From positions 1 to 13,562 of the forward strand of contig CAAGKL010000165.1 in NCBI GenBank assembly GCA_900770405.1: 13,562 nt of DNA, read 5' to 3'. The notes beneath the pieces were generated by a model. That model saw only the letters and a program-made list of their open reading frames with translations. It did no database searches and was not told the origin of the DNA. Positions within the stretch are counted from its first letter, which is position 1; every line of letters starts with the position of its first letter. Below, in pieces: positions 7,143 through 13,546 of the stretch. Origin of the DNA: Clostridia bacterium. Lineage in GTDB: Bacteria > Bacillota > Clostridia > UBA1381. Both the position numbers and the translations under genes were made by a program.

Positions 7143-7204
7143 CCCCTGCGCCGGCAAAGTTTTGTACGGAAATACCACCTGCCGCAGGGGGTGGGGCAGG
7201 TGGT
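7143..7204 (-). promoter_or_regulatory. Intercistronic hairpin, possible H-type pseudoknot, before gpmI
   Basis: In the minus-strand RNA, a perfect 10-bp stem (ACCACCUGCC, 7204... pairing 7195-7204 with 7174-7183) starts 10 bases after the tpiA stop. Its 11-base loop holds CCCCUGC (7190-7184), complementary to GCAGGGG (7149-7143) just upstream of the gpmI RBS. Both pairings can coexist as a pseudoknot: loop 1 of 4 bases, loop 3 of about 24. No T-run follows, so it is not a standard terminator. The stem is plain in the sequence; the pseudoknot and any role are inference. Confidence 0.5.
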
Positions 7205-7213
7205 GTAAATTTC

Positions 7214-7966
7214 TTATTTCGCAGCAGCGACGATTACCGAGAAATCCTCGGATTTGAGCGATGCACCGCCGATAAGACCGCCGTCGATGTTCGGCTTGGC
7301 AAGGAGCTCTGCCGCATTCTTGGCATTCATACTGCCGCCGTACTGGATAGTAACGGCAGCCGCTGTCTTTTCGTCGTAAAGCCCGGCGAGCACGCCTCTT
7401 ATGCCGGAGCAAACCTCCTCAGCCTGCTCTGCGGTTGCGGTTTTGCCCGTGCCGATTGCCCAGATAGGCTCGTACGCAACGACCACCTTTGCCGCATCGG
7501 CTGCCGAAATTCCCGCAAATGCCTTTTTAACCTGGATTGCGATGAGGTCCATTGTGATGCCCGCCTCGCGCTCCTCAAGGCTCTCGCCTACGCAAACAAT
7601 CGGCAGAAGCCCCTTCTCGAGAGCTTTCTTTGTCTTTTTGTTCACGGTTTCGTCGGTCTCGGCAAAGTAAGCTCTGCGCTCAGAGTGACCGATGATGACA
7701 TAATCCACGCCGAGGTCGCAGAGCATATCTGCGGACACCTCGCCGGTGAAAGCGCCCTTGTCCTCGAAGTGGAGGTTTTCCGCGCCGATTTTAACATTTG
7801 TACCCTTAGCCGCGCGAACCGCCTCGGAAAGGCACACGAACGGCGTGCAACATACAACCTCGCAGGAGGCGTCTGCACACTTGGCTGCAACCTCTTTTAC
7901 GAAATCATAAGTTTCGCTCGGGAGCTTATTCATTTTCCAGTTGCCGGCAATTATATACTTACCCAT
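7214..7966 (-). CDS. tpiA: Triosephosphate isomerase
   Basis: Interconverts dihydroxyacetone phosphate and glyceraldehyde-3-phosphate. The 250-aa protein has every catalytic landmark of the TIM barrel: Asn9 and Lys11 in AGNWKMN (7-13), electrophile His94 in IIGHSERR (91-98), catalytic base Glu166 in AYEPIWAIGTG (164-174) with the mobile loop 6, and the phosphate-binding IQYGGSM (207-213) and GGLIGGASL (229-237). GGAAGG sits in the 23-base gap after pgk, a few bases before ATG, so it is clearly cotranscribed with pgk. Confidence 0.97.
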   Translation of the reverse strand: MGKYIIAGNWKMNKLPSETYDFVKEVAAKCADASCEVVCCTPFVCLSEAVRAAKGTNVKIGAENLHFEDKGAFTGEVSADMLCDLGVDYVIIGHSERRAYFAETDETVNKKTKKALEKGLLPIVCVGESLEEREAGITMDLIAIQVKKAFAGISAADAAKVVVAYEPIWAIGTGKTATAEQAEEVCSGIRGVLAGLYDEKTAAAVTIQYGGSMNAKNAAELLAKPNIDGGLIGGASLKSEDFSVIVAAAK

Positions 7967-7989
7967 TTTTATCTTCCTTCCTGAATTGA

Positions 7990-9183
7990 TTATTTGTCAT
8001 TGAGAGCCGCGATGCCCGGAAGAGTCTTGCCCTCCAGGAATTCGAGCGAAGCGCCGCCGCCTGTCGAAATGTGGCTCATCTTGTCGCCGAGACCCGCCTG
8101 GTTTACGGCTGCAACGCTGTCGCCGCCGCCGATGATTGTCGTAGCGTCGATATCGGCAAGAACTCTTGCGATTGCGTTTGTACCCTTTGCGAAGTTGGGC
8201 ATCTCAAATACGCCCATAGGTCCGTTCCATACAACGGTCTTTGCATCCTTTAAAGCGTCGGAGAAGAGAGCGATTGTCTTAGGGCCGATGTCAAGTCCCA
8301 TCCAGCCGTCCTCAATGCCGTTCTCCGAAACCTTTGACTGAGCGTCGTTCTTGAATTCCTGAGCAACAACCGTGTCAACAGGGATAAGCAGCTTGACATT
8401 CTTGTCCTTAGCTTTCTGCATCATATCTTTTGCATAGTCGATGTAGTCAGCCTCCAAAAGCGAGTCGCCGACATTTCTGCCCAAAGCCTTCATAAAGGTG
8501 TATGCCATACCGCCGCCGATGATGAGCGTGTCAACCTTCTCGAGCAGGTTGTTGATAACCGAAATCTTCGAGGAAACCTTCGAGCCGCCCAGAACCGCAA
8601 CGAGCGGTCTTACGGGGTTGTTTACCGCGTTGCCGAGAAATTCGATTTCTTTCTGAATGAGGTAGCCGCATACAGCAGTCGGGATAAACTCGGTTACGCC
8701 GACGTTTGAGCAGTGAGCTCTGTGCGCGGTGCCGAAAGCGTCGTTTACAAATACGTCCGCAAGAGATGCGAGCTCCTTTGAGAACTCGGGCATATTCTTT
8801 GTCTCCTCGGCGCGGTAGCGGGTGTTTTCCAGAAGAACGATGTCGCCCTCAGCCATTTCGCTGACAGCTTTCTTTGCGTTATCGCCGACAACGTTGTTGT
8901 CCGCAGCGAAAACAACCTCCTTACCGAGCTTTGCGGAAAGTGCCTTCGCAACGGGTGCAAGCGAAAGCTCGGGCTTTGGCTCGCCCTTGGGCTTGCCCAT
9001 ATGCGAGCAAAGAATAACCTTTGCGCCGTGGTCTGCAAGATATTTTATTGTCGGCAGTGCACCGTCAATTCTTGTTTCGTCAGTGATGTTCCTGTTCTCG
9101 TCAAGGGGAACGTTGAAGTCGCATCTTACAAGCACGCGCTTGCCCTTAACCTCAATGTCCTCTACGCTTTTTTTGTTTAACAT
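7990..9183 (-). CDS. pgk: Phosphoglycerate kinase
   Basis: Transfers phosphate from 1,3-bisphosphoglycerate to ADP, the first ATP-yielding step of glycolysis. The protein is 397 aa from ATG 9183, the usual bacterial length. Landmarks: substrate-binding RCDFNVP (20-26), SHMGKPKG near residues 61-68, VLLENTRYR, FVNDAFGTAHR, GGSKVSSKI in the hinge region, GGGDSVAAV for nucleotide, and the C-terminal STGGGASLEFLEGKTLPGI. I prefer ATG 9183 to an in-frame GTG at 9192 because that GTG is part of the GAGGTG ribosome binding site, 6 bases before the ATG. It heads pgk-tpiA-gpmI under its own promoter. gapA and eno, often in this cluster elsewhere, are absent here. Confidence 0.97.
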   Translation of the reverse strand: MLNKKSVEDIEVKGKRVLVRCDFNVPLDENRNITDETRIDGALPTIKYLADHGAKVILCSHMGKPKGEPKPELSLAPVAKALSAKLGKEVVFAADNNVVGDNAKKAVSEMAEGDIVLLENTRYRAEETKNMPEFSKELASLADVFVNDAFGTAHRAHCSNVGVTEFIPTAVCGYLIQKEIEFLGNAVNNPVRPLVAVLGGSKVSSKISVINNLLEKVDTLIIGGGMAYTFMKALGRNVGDSLLEADYIDYAKDMMQKAKDKNVKLLIPVDTVVAQEFKNDAQSKVSENGIEDGWMGLDIGPKTIALFSDALKDAKTVVWNGPMGVFEMPNFAKGTNAIARVLADIDATTIIGGGDSVAAVNQAGLGDKMSHISTGGGASLEFLEGKTLPGIAALNDK

Positions 9184-9216
9184 TTTCGACACCTCGTTTT
9201 TCTCAGATTTTAATTA

Positions 9217-9230
9217 GGGCATACCTGCCC
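9217..9230 (-). promoter_or_regulatory. Small hairpin in the pgk leader
   Basis: The minus-strand RNA reads GGGCA-GGUA-UGCCC: a 5-bp stem with a 4-base loop, a few bases after the predicted transcription start and about 25 bases before the RBS. It may stabilise the 5' end of the mRNA or serve as a protein site. The role is inferred. Confidence 0.4.
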
Positions 9231-9240
9231 ATACAAACCT

Positions 9241-9269
9241 ATTTTATCCTATTTCCGAAACTTTTTCAA
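9241..9269 (-). promoter_or_regulatory. Promoter of pgk-tpiA-gpmI
   Basis: TTGAAA (9269-9264) and TAAAAT (9246-9241) are 17 bases apart on the minus strand in the AT-rich gap after spmB. No clear terminator lies between spmB and this promoter, so some read-through from spmAB is possible. Confidence 0.75.
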
Positions 9270-9298
9270 GTATATTTTAATATTTTCGTCAAATTTTG

Positions 9299-9811
9299 TT
9301 AAAAAAATATCCTGCACGCGGTAAAAGCGGTCAAAACACATACAAAATCACCTAAAAGTGCAGCGATTAAAACCCGCTTTGTGTATTTTACCCGTGTTGC
9401 GGAAAAATATACCATAAGCACGTAGAGCGTCGTTTCGGAGGAGGCGGCTATCACCGAGCAGACCCGCCCGGCGAAGCTGTCGGGACCGGCGGTGTTTAGA
9501 ATATCCGCCAAAAGTCCGACCGAGCCGCTGCCCGAGACCGGGCGCAGCAGCGCGAGGGTGAGAATGTCGCGGTCTATATTAATAGGTAGATACCGGCACA
9601 AAAGGGCGCAAAGCGCCTCCAAAAGCCCCGCCTCGCGCAGCATTGCTGCAGCCGACATCACCGCGACCATCGGCGGCAGAATTTTTACTGCGGTTTTCAG
9701 CCCCTCCGAAACGCCGGAGCAAAATACCGGGTAAATGTCGGCACGGTTTTTCAGGCAGAGCGCGAGCGCCGCGAGGATAAGCGCCGGCACGGCGTACTGC
9801 GCCGCGCTCAA
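9299..9811 (-). CDS. spmB: Spore maturation protein B
   Basis: A membrane protein of the nucleoside-recognition (Gate) family. In Bacillus subtilis SpmB acts with SpmA in spore-core dehydration and heat resistance. Landmarks: ALLRPVSGSGS (87-97), AGPDSFAGR (108-116) and SSETTLYVLMVYFSAT (124-139), all in a hydrophobic 170-aa protein matching the usual size of about 175-180. The start is most likely TTG 9811, 7 bases after GGAGGG and overlapping the spmA stop as TTGA. The open frame continues upstream to ATG 9886, but that would overlap spmA by 79 bases and add an untypical basic N-terminus. It is strongly coupled to spmA. spmAB homologues also occur in non-sporulating bacteria, so presence alone does not prove sporulation. 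Confidence 0.9.
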   Translation of the reverse strand: MSAAQYAVPALILAALALCLKNRADIYPVFCSGVSEGLKTAVKILPPMVAVMSAAAMLREAGLLEALCALLCRYLPINIDRDILTLALLRPVSGSGSVGLLADILNTAGPDSFAGRVCSVIAASSETTLYVLMVYFSATRVKYTKRVLIAALLGDFVCVLTAFTACRIFF

Positions 9812-10377
9812 GACCGCGCCCTCCGCCTTGTGAGCAGCAGCACCGCGCCGCTTGCCGCGGCGAGCGAGAGGAAGGAGCATATCCACACCGCGCCGATTAT
9901 GTCAAACGGTGCGGCTGAGCCGGCTTTTGCGCGCATTGCCGCGACGGTTGCCGGGATAAGCTGCACCGACGAGGTGTTCATAATCGCGAAAAGGCTCATT
10001 TTCCGGTCGGGGTAGGGGCTGTTGTTTTTGCGGTCAAGCTCCTGCATCGCCGCGAGCGCGGGGGGAGTTGCGGCGTTGCCCATTCCGAGCAGATTTGCGG
10101 TCAGGTTCATTGTTATGTGCGGGAGCGCGAGGCAATCCGCGCCGAAAATCCGCGACAGAACCGGCGAGAGTGCGCGGCTTATGATGCGGGTGAGCCCGCC
10201 CGCCTCACACAGGGCGAGTATCCCCGACCAGAAGCACATTATCCCGGCGAAGCCGAGCACGCACCCGACTGCGTCCGCCGCCCCGCCGAGCCCGGCATTT
10301 ACCACGTCGCCGAGGTTGCCGCCCGCCACCCCGCCGATGAGCGAGAGCGCAACCATTGCCGTCCAGATATAATTCAT
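9808..10377 (-). CDS. spmA: Spore maturation protein A
   Basis: Partner of SpmB; the two related membrane proteins are needed for normal spore-core dehydration in B. subtilis. The 189-aa product has several hydrophobic helices and the conserved NLTANLLGMGNAATPPALAA (91-110), then DRKMSLFAIMNTSSVQLIP (124-142), both diagnostic. GGAGGT lies 6 bases before ATG 10377. Unlike B. subtilis, there is no dacB upstream; the neighbour is divergent thyA, 78 bases away. A possible -10 for this gene (TACAAT, 10400-10395) overlaps the thyA -35 box. Confidence 0.92.
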   Translation of the reverse strand: MNYIWTAMVALSLIGGVAGGNLGDVVNAGLGGAADAVGCVLGFAGIMCFWSGILALCEAGGLTRIISRALSPVLSRIFGADCLALPHITMNLTANLLGMGNAATPPALAAMQELDRKNNSPYPDRKMSLFAIMNTSSVQLIPATVAAMRAKAGSAAPFDIIGAVWICSFLSLAAASGAVLLLTRRRARS

Positions 10378-10395
10378 AAATTAACCTCCGAAATA

Positions 10396-10424
10396 TTGTA
10401 ATTTACTAAAACTTATGTTATAAT
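10396..10424 (+). promoter_or_regulatory. Promoter of thyA-dfrA
   Basis: TTGTAA (10396-10401), a 17-base spacer, then TATAAT (10419-10424) preceded by TGT, making an extended -10. Transcription would start near 10431, leaving a leader of about 25 bases, too short for a riboswitch. Confidence 0.78.
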
Positions 10425-10455
10425 AAAGAAAATATGACACGGGGGTTATGCGCAG

Positions 10456-11286
10456 ATGAGCAGAGCGGACAAAATTTTTGCGGAAAATATGAGAGATATA
10501 ATGGAGAACGGCGTATGGGATACCGAGCTTGACGTGCGCCCGAGATGGGAGGACGGCACGCCGGCGCATACGGTGAAAAAATTCGGCATCGTGAACCGCT
10601 ATGATTTGCGCGAGGAGTTTCCGATTTTGACGCTCAGGCGTACATTTTTCAAGAGCGCGCTCGACGAGATTTTGTGGATATGGCAGAAAAAGTCGAATAA
10701 TATTAAGGATCTGGGCAGTAAGATATGGGATCAGTGGGCGGACGCGGACGGCTCAATCGGCAAGGCGTACGGCTACCAGCTCGGGATTAAGCATAAGTAC
10801 AGGGAGGGCGAGTTCGACCAGGTGGACCGAGTGCTCTATGATTTGAAGAATAACCCCGGCTCGCGGCGCATTATGACGAATATGTATAATCACGCGGATT
10901 TGCACGAGATGAATTTGTACCCCTGCGCGTATTCGATGACTTTTAATGTCAGCGGCAATGTTTTGAACTGCATTTTAAACCAGCGATCGCAGGATATGCT
11001 GACGGCGAACAACTGGAATGTGTGTCAGTATGCGCTTTTGCAGCATATGATGGCGGCAGCGGCGGGACTCGTTGCTGGCGAGCTGGTGCACGTTATCGCC
11101 GATGCGCATATCTATGACCGGCATATTCCGATTGTGAAGAAGATTTTAGAGCGTGAACCTTATGACGCGCCGAAGCTGATAAAATGCGACGATAACACAG
11201 ATTTCTACAAGTTCACCACAGACAGCTACCGTCTGGAGGATTACAGGTATCATACATTGGAGGATAAAATCCCGGTTGCAATTTAA
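10456..11286 (+). CDS. thyA: Thymidylate synthase (ThyA)
   Basis: Methylates dUMP to dTMP using methylene-tetrahydrofolate and releases dihydrofolate. The 276-aa protein carries WDQWADADGSIGKAYGYQLG (91-110), the phosphate-binding SRR (136-138), nucleophile Cys157 in LYPCAY (154-159), QRS (176-178), Asn188 in NWNV, and DAHIYDRH (216-223). The active site differs from the common LPPCHxxxQF: His after Cys is Ala. This resembles the B. subtilis ThyA/phage-type branch, which has TPCVY, as I recall it. The RBS is GGGGG about 10 bases before ATG. dfrA follows 131 bases after the stop (98 before an in-frame upstream ATG), so the dihydrofolate made here can be recycled by its neighbour. Confidence 0.95.
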   Translation: MSRADKIFAENMRDIMENGVWDTELDVRPRWEDGTPAHTVKKFGIVNRYDLREEFPILTLRRTFFKSALDEILWIWQKKSNNIKDLGSKIWDQWADADGSIGKAYGYQLGIKHKYREGEFDQVDRVLYDLKNNPGSRRIMTNMYNHADLHEMNLYPCAYSMTFNVSGNVLNCILNQRSQDMLTANNWNVCQYALLQHMMAAAAGLVAGELVHVIADAHIYDRHIPIVKKILEREPYDAPKLIKCDDNTDFYKFTTDSYRLEDYRYHTLEDKIPVAI

Positions 11287-11386
11287 CGAAAAAATCCGCA
11301 GTGCAGCTTACCTTATTGCGCTGTTCGGGGGTATCGGTATATGCCGCGCCTTTTTTCCGTTACGGTTAAGGAAATTCGTATTATAT

Positions 11387-11402
11387 GCCGCCCTGCGGCG
11401 GC
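11387..11402 (+). promoter_or_regulatory. GC hairpin just upstream of the dfrA ribosome binding site
   Basis: GCCGCC-CTGC-GGCGGC is a perfect 6-bp all-GC stem with a 4-base loop, ending 5 bases before GGAG (11408-11411). It could influence translation or transcript stability. The region between thyA and dfrA (11287-11417) shows no convincing terminator or promoter. Confidence 0.45.
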
Positions 11403-11417
11403 GGAATGGAGATTAGT

Positions 11418-11906
11418 ATGATTTTGATTGCACACGAAAGCTTAAATCACGGCATCGGGCGGGAAAATTCGCTTATGTTCCGCCTGCCGAAGGATATGAA
11501 ATTCTTTCGCGAGACGACCACCGGCGCGACGGTGATTATGGGGCGGAAAACGCTGGAGAGCTTCCCCGGCAAAAAGCCGTTGCCCAACCGTACGAATATC
11601 GTAATTTCGCGCAATCCCGAGCTTAAAATCGACGGCGCGATTGTCTGCGCAGATGAAAAAGCGGCGGCAGAGGCTGCGCGGCGCGCGGGCGGAGAAGTAT
11701 ATGTAATCGGCGGCGCGGCGATTTACGAGCTGATGCTCGAATTTTGCGACACAGCGCTGATTACAAAGGTTATGGAGGAGGTCGATGCGGATGCATTTTT
11801 GCACGATTTTGACTCCGACCCCGACTGGGAGCTGTGCGAAAGCAGCGGGGATATTGAGGACAACGGACATATTATCAGATTCTGTAAATACAGACGGAAG
11901 CAATAA
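11418..11906 (+). CDS. dfrA: Dihydrofolate reductase
   Basis: Reduces dihydrofolate to tetrahydrofolate with NADPH. The 162-aa protein from ATG 11418 matches the usual bacterial size. Landmarks: substrate-binding Asp26 in RLPKDMKFFRETT (22-34), the NADPH segment VIMGRKTLESFP (39-50), LPNRTNIVISRN (55-66), and VYVIGGAAIYEL (94-105). The usual PWxLP at the pocket edge reads MFRLP, so the common Trp is lost, a variation I recall in Clostridia. GGAG sits 6 bases before ATG 11418. An in-frame ATG at 11385 would add MPPCGGGMEIS, but its codons lie in a GC hairpin and it has no RBS. It probably shares the thyA transcript. Confidence 0.93.
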   Translation: MILIAHESLNHGIGRENSLMFRLPKDMKFFRETTTGATVIMGRKTLESFPGKKPLPNRTNIVISRNPELKIDGAIVCADEKAAAEAARRAGGEVYVIGGAAIYELMLEFCDTALITKVMEEVDADAFLHDFDSDPDWELCESSGDIEDNGHIIRFCKYRRKQ

Positions 11907-11925
11907 AAAAGAGCGCAGAACGCAT

Positions 11926-11970
11926 AAAACGCACCCGACGGCGTACGTGGTACTCCGAAAGGTGCGTTTT
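11926..11970. terminator. Probable terminator hairpin after dfrA, possibly bidirectional
   Basis: AAAACGCACC (11926-11935) pairs perfectly with GGTGCGTTTT (11961-11970). The 25-base loop has its own GTAC-GTG-GTAC mini-stem (11943-11953). The T-run is partly inside the stem and weak after it, so efficiency is uncertain. It lies between convergent dfrA and the lipoprotein gene, about 20 bases after the dfrA stop. Confidence 0.6.
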
Positions 11971-12018
11971 GTAGTTCAGAGATAAAAATAGATCAAAGCC
12001 CTTAAATGGTCTGAGCCT

Positions 12019-12042
12019 TTTATACAGCTCTTTATACAGCTC
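12019..12042. repeat. 12-bp tandem duplication
   Basis: TTTATACAGCTC occurs twice head to tail with no mismatch, ending 3 bases from the lipoprotein stop codon (12048-12046). It has no coding role and looks like a slippage duplication in the 3' untranslated region. Confidence 0.85.
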
Positions 12043-12045
12043 ATT

Positions 12046-12432
12046 TTATCGCTCCTCGCGCGTTATGTTTATGGTAAATGTTTTTTCGTCCGAGCTGACC
12101 GTGATGACAATTGCATTGTCGGGATCGCGCGAATCATACGCGACCTTGTTATCAGCGAGGAATGCCGCCTCCTTGTTGTTGAGCATATAATAGAGGTAGT
12201 TTTCCATATCCTCTTCGGGCTTTTTGCTTTTATAGGTGTAGCTTGCGCTGATTATCCGCCTGCCGTCCTCCGACCTGGTGATTTTTTCGTCCTTAAGCGT
12301 TCTCGCGCTGAGCGCCGACGTAAAGGACGGAATCAAATCGTCGTAAATGCGGTAATTTTCGATATTCTTGCCACAGGCGCAAAGAGCCGACAGGCATAAA
12401 ACCGCACAAGCGGCAGCTTTGATAATTTTCAT
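12046..12432 (-). CDS. Small putative lipoprotein, function unknown
   Basis: A 128-aa protein. MKIIKAAACAVLCLSALCAC is a short basic N-terminus and hydrophobic core ending in a lipobox-like LCAC, so Cys20 is probably lipidated and the protein anchored on the outer face of the membrane. The rest is hydrophilic and charged, with possible alpha-helix around the YKSKKPEEDMENYLYYM stretch and a C-terminal beta-like IVITVSSDEKTFTINITREE. I do not recognise a family. ATG 12432 is preferred to an upstream ATG at 12474 because it starts the signal sequence directly and follows AAAGGGAAG, though at a rather long spacing. It lies 66 bases after the LUD gene on the same strand and may be cotranscribed. 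Confidence 0.75.
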   Translation of the reverse strand: MKIIKAAACAVLCLSALCACGKNIENYRIYDDLIPSFTSALSARTLKDEKITRSEDGRRIISASYTYKSKKPEEDMENYLYYMLNNKEAAFLADNKVAYDSRDPDNAIVITVSSDEKTFTINITREER

Positions 12433-12476
12433 AGAAAAAAGCTTCCCTTTCAAATGATTTATATATGTAAGCATTT

Positions 12477-12488
12477 CCGCCGCGGCGG
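12477..12488. repeat. 12-bp perfect GC palindrome between LUD gene and lipoprotein
   Basis: CCGCCGCGGCGG is fully self-complementary and extends by a T-A pair on each side. As RNA it forms a 5-bp stem with a CGCG loop. No T-run follows on the minus strand, so it is a poor terminator. It could be a protein site or a weak stem separating the two genes. Confidence 0.4.
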
Positions 12489-12498
12489 ATTTTATACA

Positions 12499-13149
12499 TT
12501 AATAGCCGAGCACCTCAGGAACGACGATAACGCTGATGCGTCCGGGAGTGTAGAAGCAGCCGTCCACGATGCCGATGTTGTTGCATACGCGGTCGTGCAC
12601 CTTGCACGCCTTGCCCTTGCAGATGCCGTCCTCGTAGCAGAGCGCTTTTTTGTGCGGCAGACGCCGTACATTAAGCGGCGCAATTTTTCTGCATCTTGCG
12701 ATTGCGTCTTCGAGAGTATCGCAGATTTTGTTCACGCCCATAACGACAATAACCTTTTTCGGCCCGAAAATCATCGCCGCCGCGCGGTTTCCGGTGCAGT
12801 CCATACAGACGAGCTGCCCGTCCTTCGTAACGGCGTTCACGCTCTGGACAAATACGTCGCTCGTGAAGCCCTGGCGATACTTGTCAAGCACCTCGTCGAA
12901 ATTCGCGCAGTTGTAGCGGTCGATAAAATTGTACTTCGGCTTGCGGATAATCTCCTCCAGAATGCCGGTATCTCTGAGCGTAACCGAGCCGCCGACCGCG
13001 ATTGACGAGCCGTCGGGGATAAGGCTCTCGACAAGCTCCTTTGCGGTGTTGACGTCCTTTGCGTAATGCGCGTCAAACGCGCGATCGTTTAATATGTCGA
13101 CAATCTCGTGCGCCTTGTTTTCATAGTCCCATTTTATAACTTCGTCCAT
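12499..13149 (-). CDS. LUD-domain protein (LutC-like lactate utilization family)
   Basis: A 216-aa cytoplasmic protein of the LUD domain family (formerly DUF162). Landmarks: SIAVGGSVTLRDTG (49-62), MDCTGNRAAAMIFGPKKVIV (116-135), VMGVNKI (136-142), a cluster of four cysteines (171, 177, 182, 189) in LCYEDGICKGKACKVHDRVC, and PGRISVIVVPEVLGY at the C-terminus. Family members include LutC, part of the LutABC lactate oxidation complex, but stand-alone LUD proteins like this one are common in Clostridia and poorly understood. The cysteines might bind a metal or Fe-S cluster (inference). No lutA or lutB is present. The start ATG 13149 follows GAGAGGAT. It lies 85 bases after citrate synthase. Confidence 0.88.
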   Translation of the reverse strand: MDEVIKWDYENKAHEIVDILNDRAFDAHYAKDVNTAKELVESLIPDGSSIAVGGSVTLRDTGILEEIIRKPKYNFIDRYNCANFDEVLDKYRQGFTSDVFVQSVNAVTKDGQLVCMDCTGNRAAAMIFGPKKVIVVMGVNKICDTLEDAIARCRKIAPLNVRRLPHKKALCYEDGICKGKACKVHDRVCNNIGIVDGCFYTPGRISVIVVPEVLGY

Positions 13150-13177
13150 TTTTTCAGATCCTCTCTAAAATAATATA

Positions 13178-13190
13178 AGTACATTGTACT
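13178..13190. promoter_or_regulatory. Palindrome in the LUD gene upstream region
   Basis: AGTAC-ATT-GTACT is a perfect 5-bp inverted repeat 29 bases before the LUD start codon. A second, looser one, TACAA-TTT-TTGTA, lies at 13210-13222. Minus-strand -10-like hexamers (TACAAT, TATATT) overlap or adjoin it, but no matching -35 is clear. It is an operator candidate only. Confidence 0.35.
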
Positions 13191-13234
13191 ACATTTCGCA
13201 GCAAAAATCTACAATTTTTGTAAAAAAAGTAAAA

Positions 13235-13546
13235 TTATTTGCGTTTTGAGAGCGGAATATATTCGGTGTGCTTTGCGACGTTTTTGTACGCGGGGCGGAT
13301 AATTTTGCCGGCGTTTACCAGCTCCTCTATGCGGTGCGCGCTCCAGCCGGCAATTCTCGCGATTGCGAAAAGCGGCGTGTAGAGCTCAAGCGGCAGCCCG
13401 AGCATATTGTAAACAAGCCCCGAATAGAAGTCGACGTTCGCGCTTGCCGCACGGTTTCTGTGCGTGAGCAGTGTCGGCGCGATTTTTTCCACGATTTCGT
13501 AAAGATGAAATTCCGCCATTCTGTCCTTTTCCTCAGCCAAGGGGCG
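13235..13546 (-). CDS. gltA: Citrate synthase, partial (C-terminal about 103 residues)
   Basis: Condenses acetyl-CoA and oxaloacetate to citrate. Only the C-terminal part is in the window. It shows the catalytic Asp in SANVDFYSGLVYNMLGLP, then LYTPLFAIARIAGWSAHRIEEL and the substrate Arg region IIRPAY, ending in PLSKRK. The Asp comes from the conserved NVDFYSG of the family. The gene enters from the right edge. Its open frame appears to begin with MLFRS, but those codons are Illumina adapter; the first genomic codon is the CGC ending at 13546. A close relative, 2-methylcitrate synthase, cannot be fully excluded from this fragment. The LUD gene follows 85 bases downstream. Confidence 0.9.
   Translation of the reverse strand, partial: RPLAEEKDRMAEFHLYEIVEKIAPTLLTHRNRAASANVDFYSGLVYNMLGLPLELYTPLFAIARIAGWSAHRIEELVNAGKIIRPAYKNVAKHTEYIPLSKRK

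Noticed and set aside
9184..9192. GTG start for pgk adding three residues
   Set aside because: The GTG is part of the GAGGTG ribosome binding site for the ATG at 9183.
10425..10455. Tetrahydrofolate riboswitch before thyA
   Set aside because: The leader is only about 25 bases, too short for any known folate aptamer.
11326..11356. Terminator between thyA and dfrA (T6 tract at 11351-11356)
   Set aside because: The only stem before it is about 4 bp with a wobble pair and is separated from the T-run. Cotranscription is more likely.
13206..13234. Terminator after citrate synthase
   Set aside because: The inverted repeat is short and entirely AT, with no GC core, so stability is doubtful.
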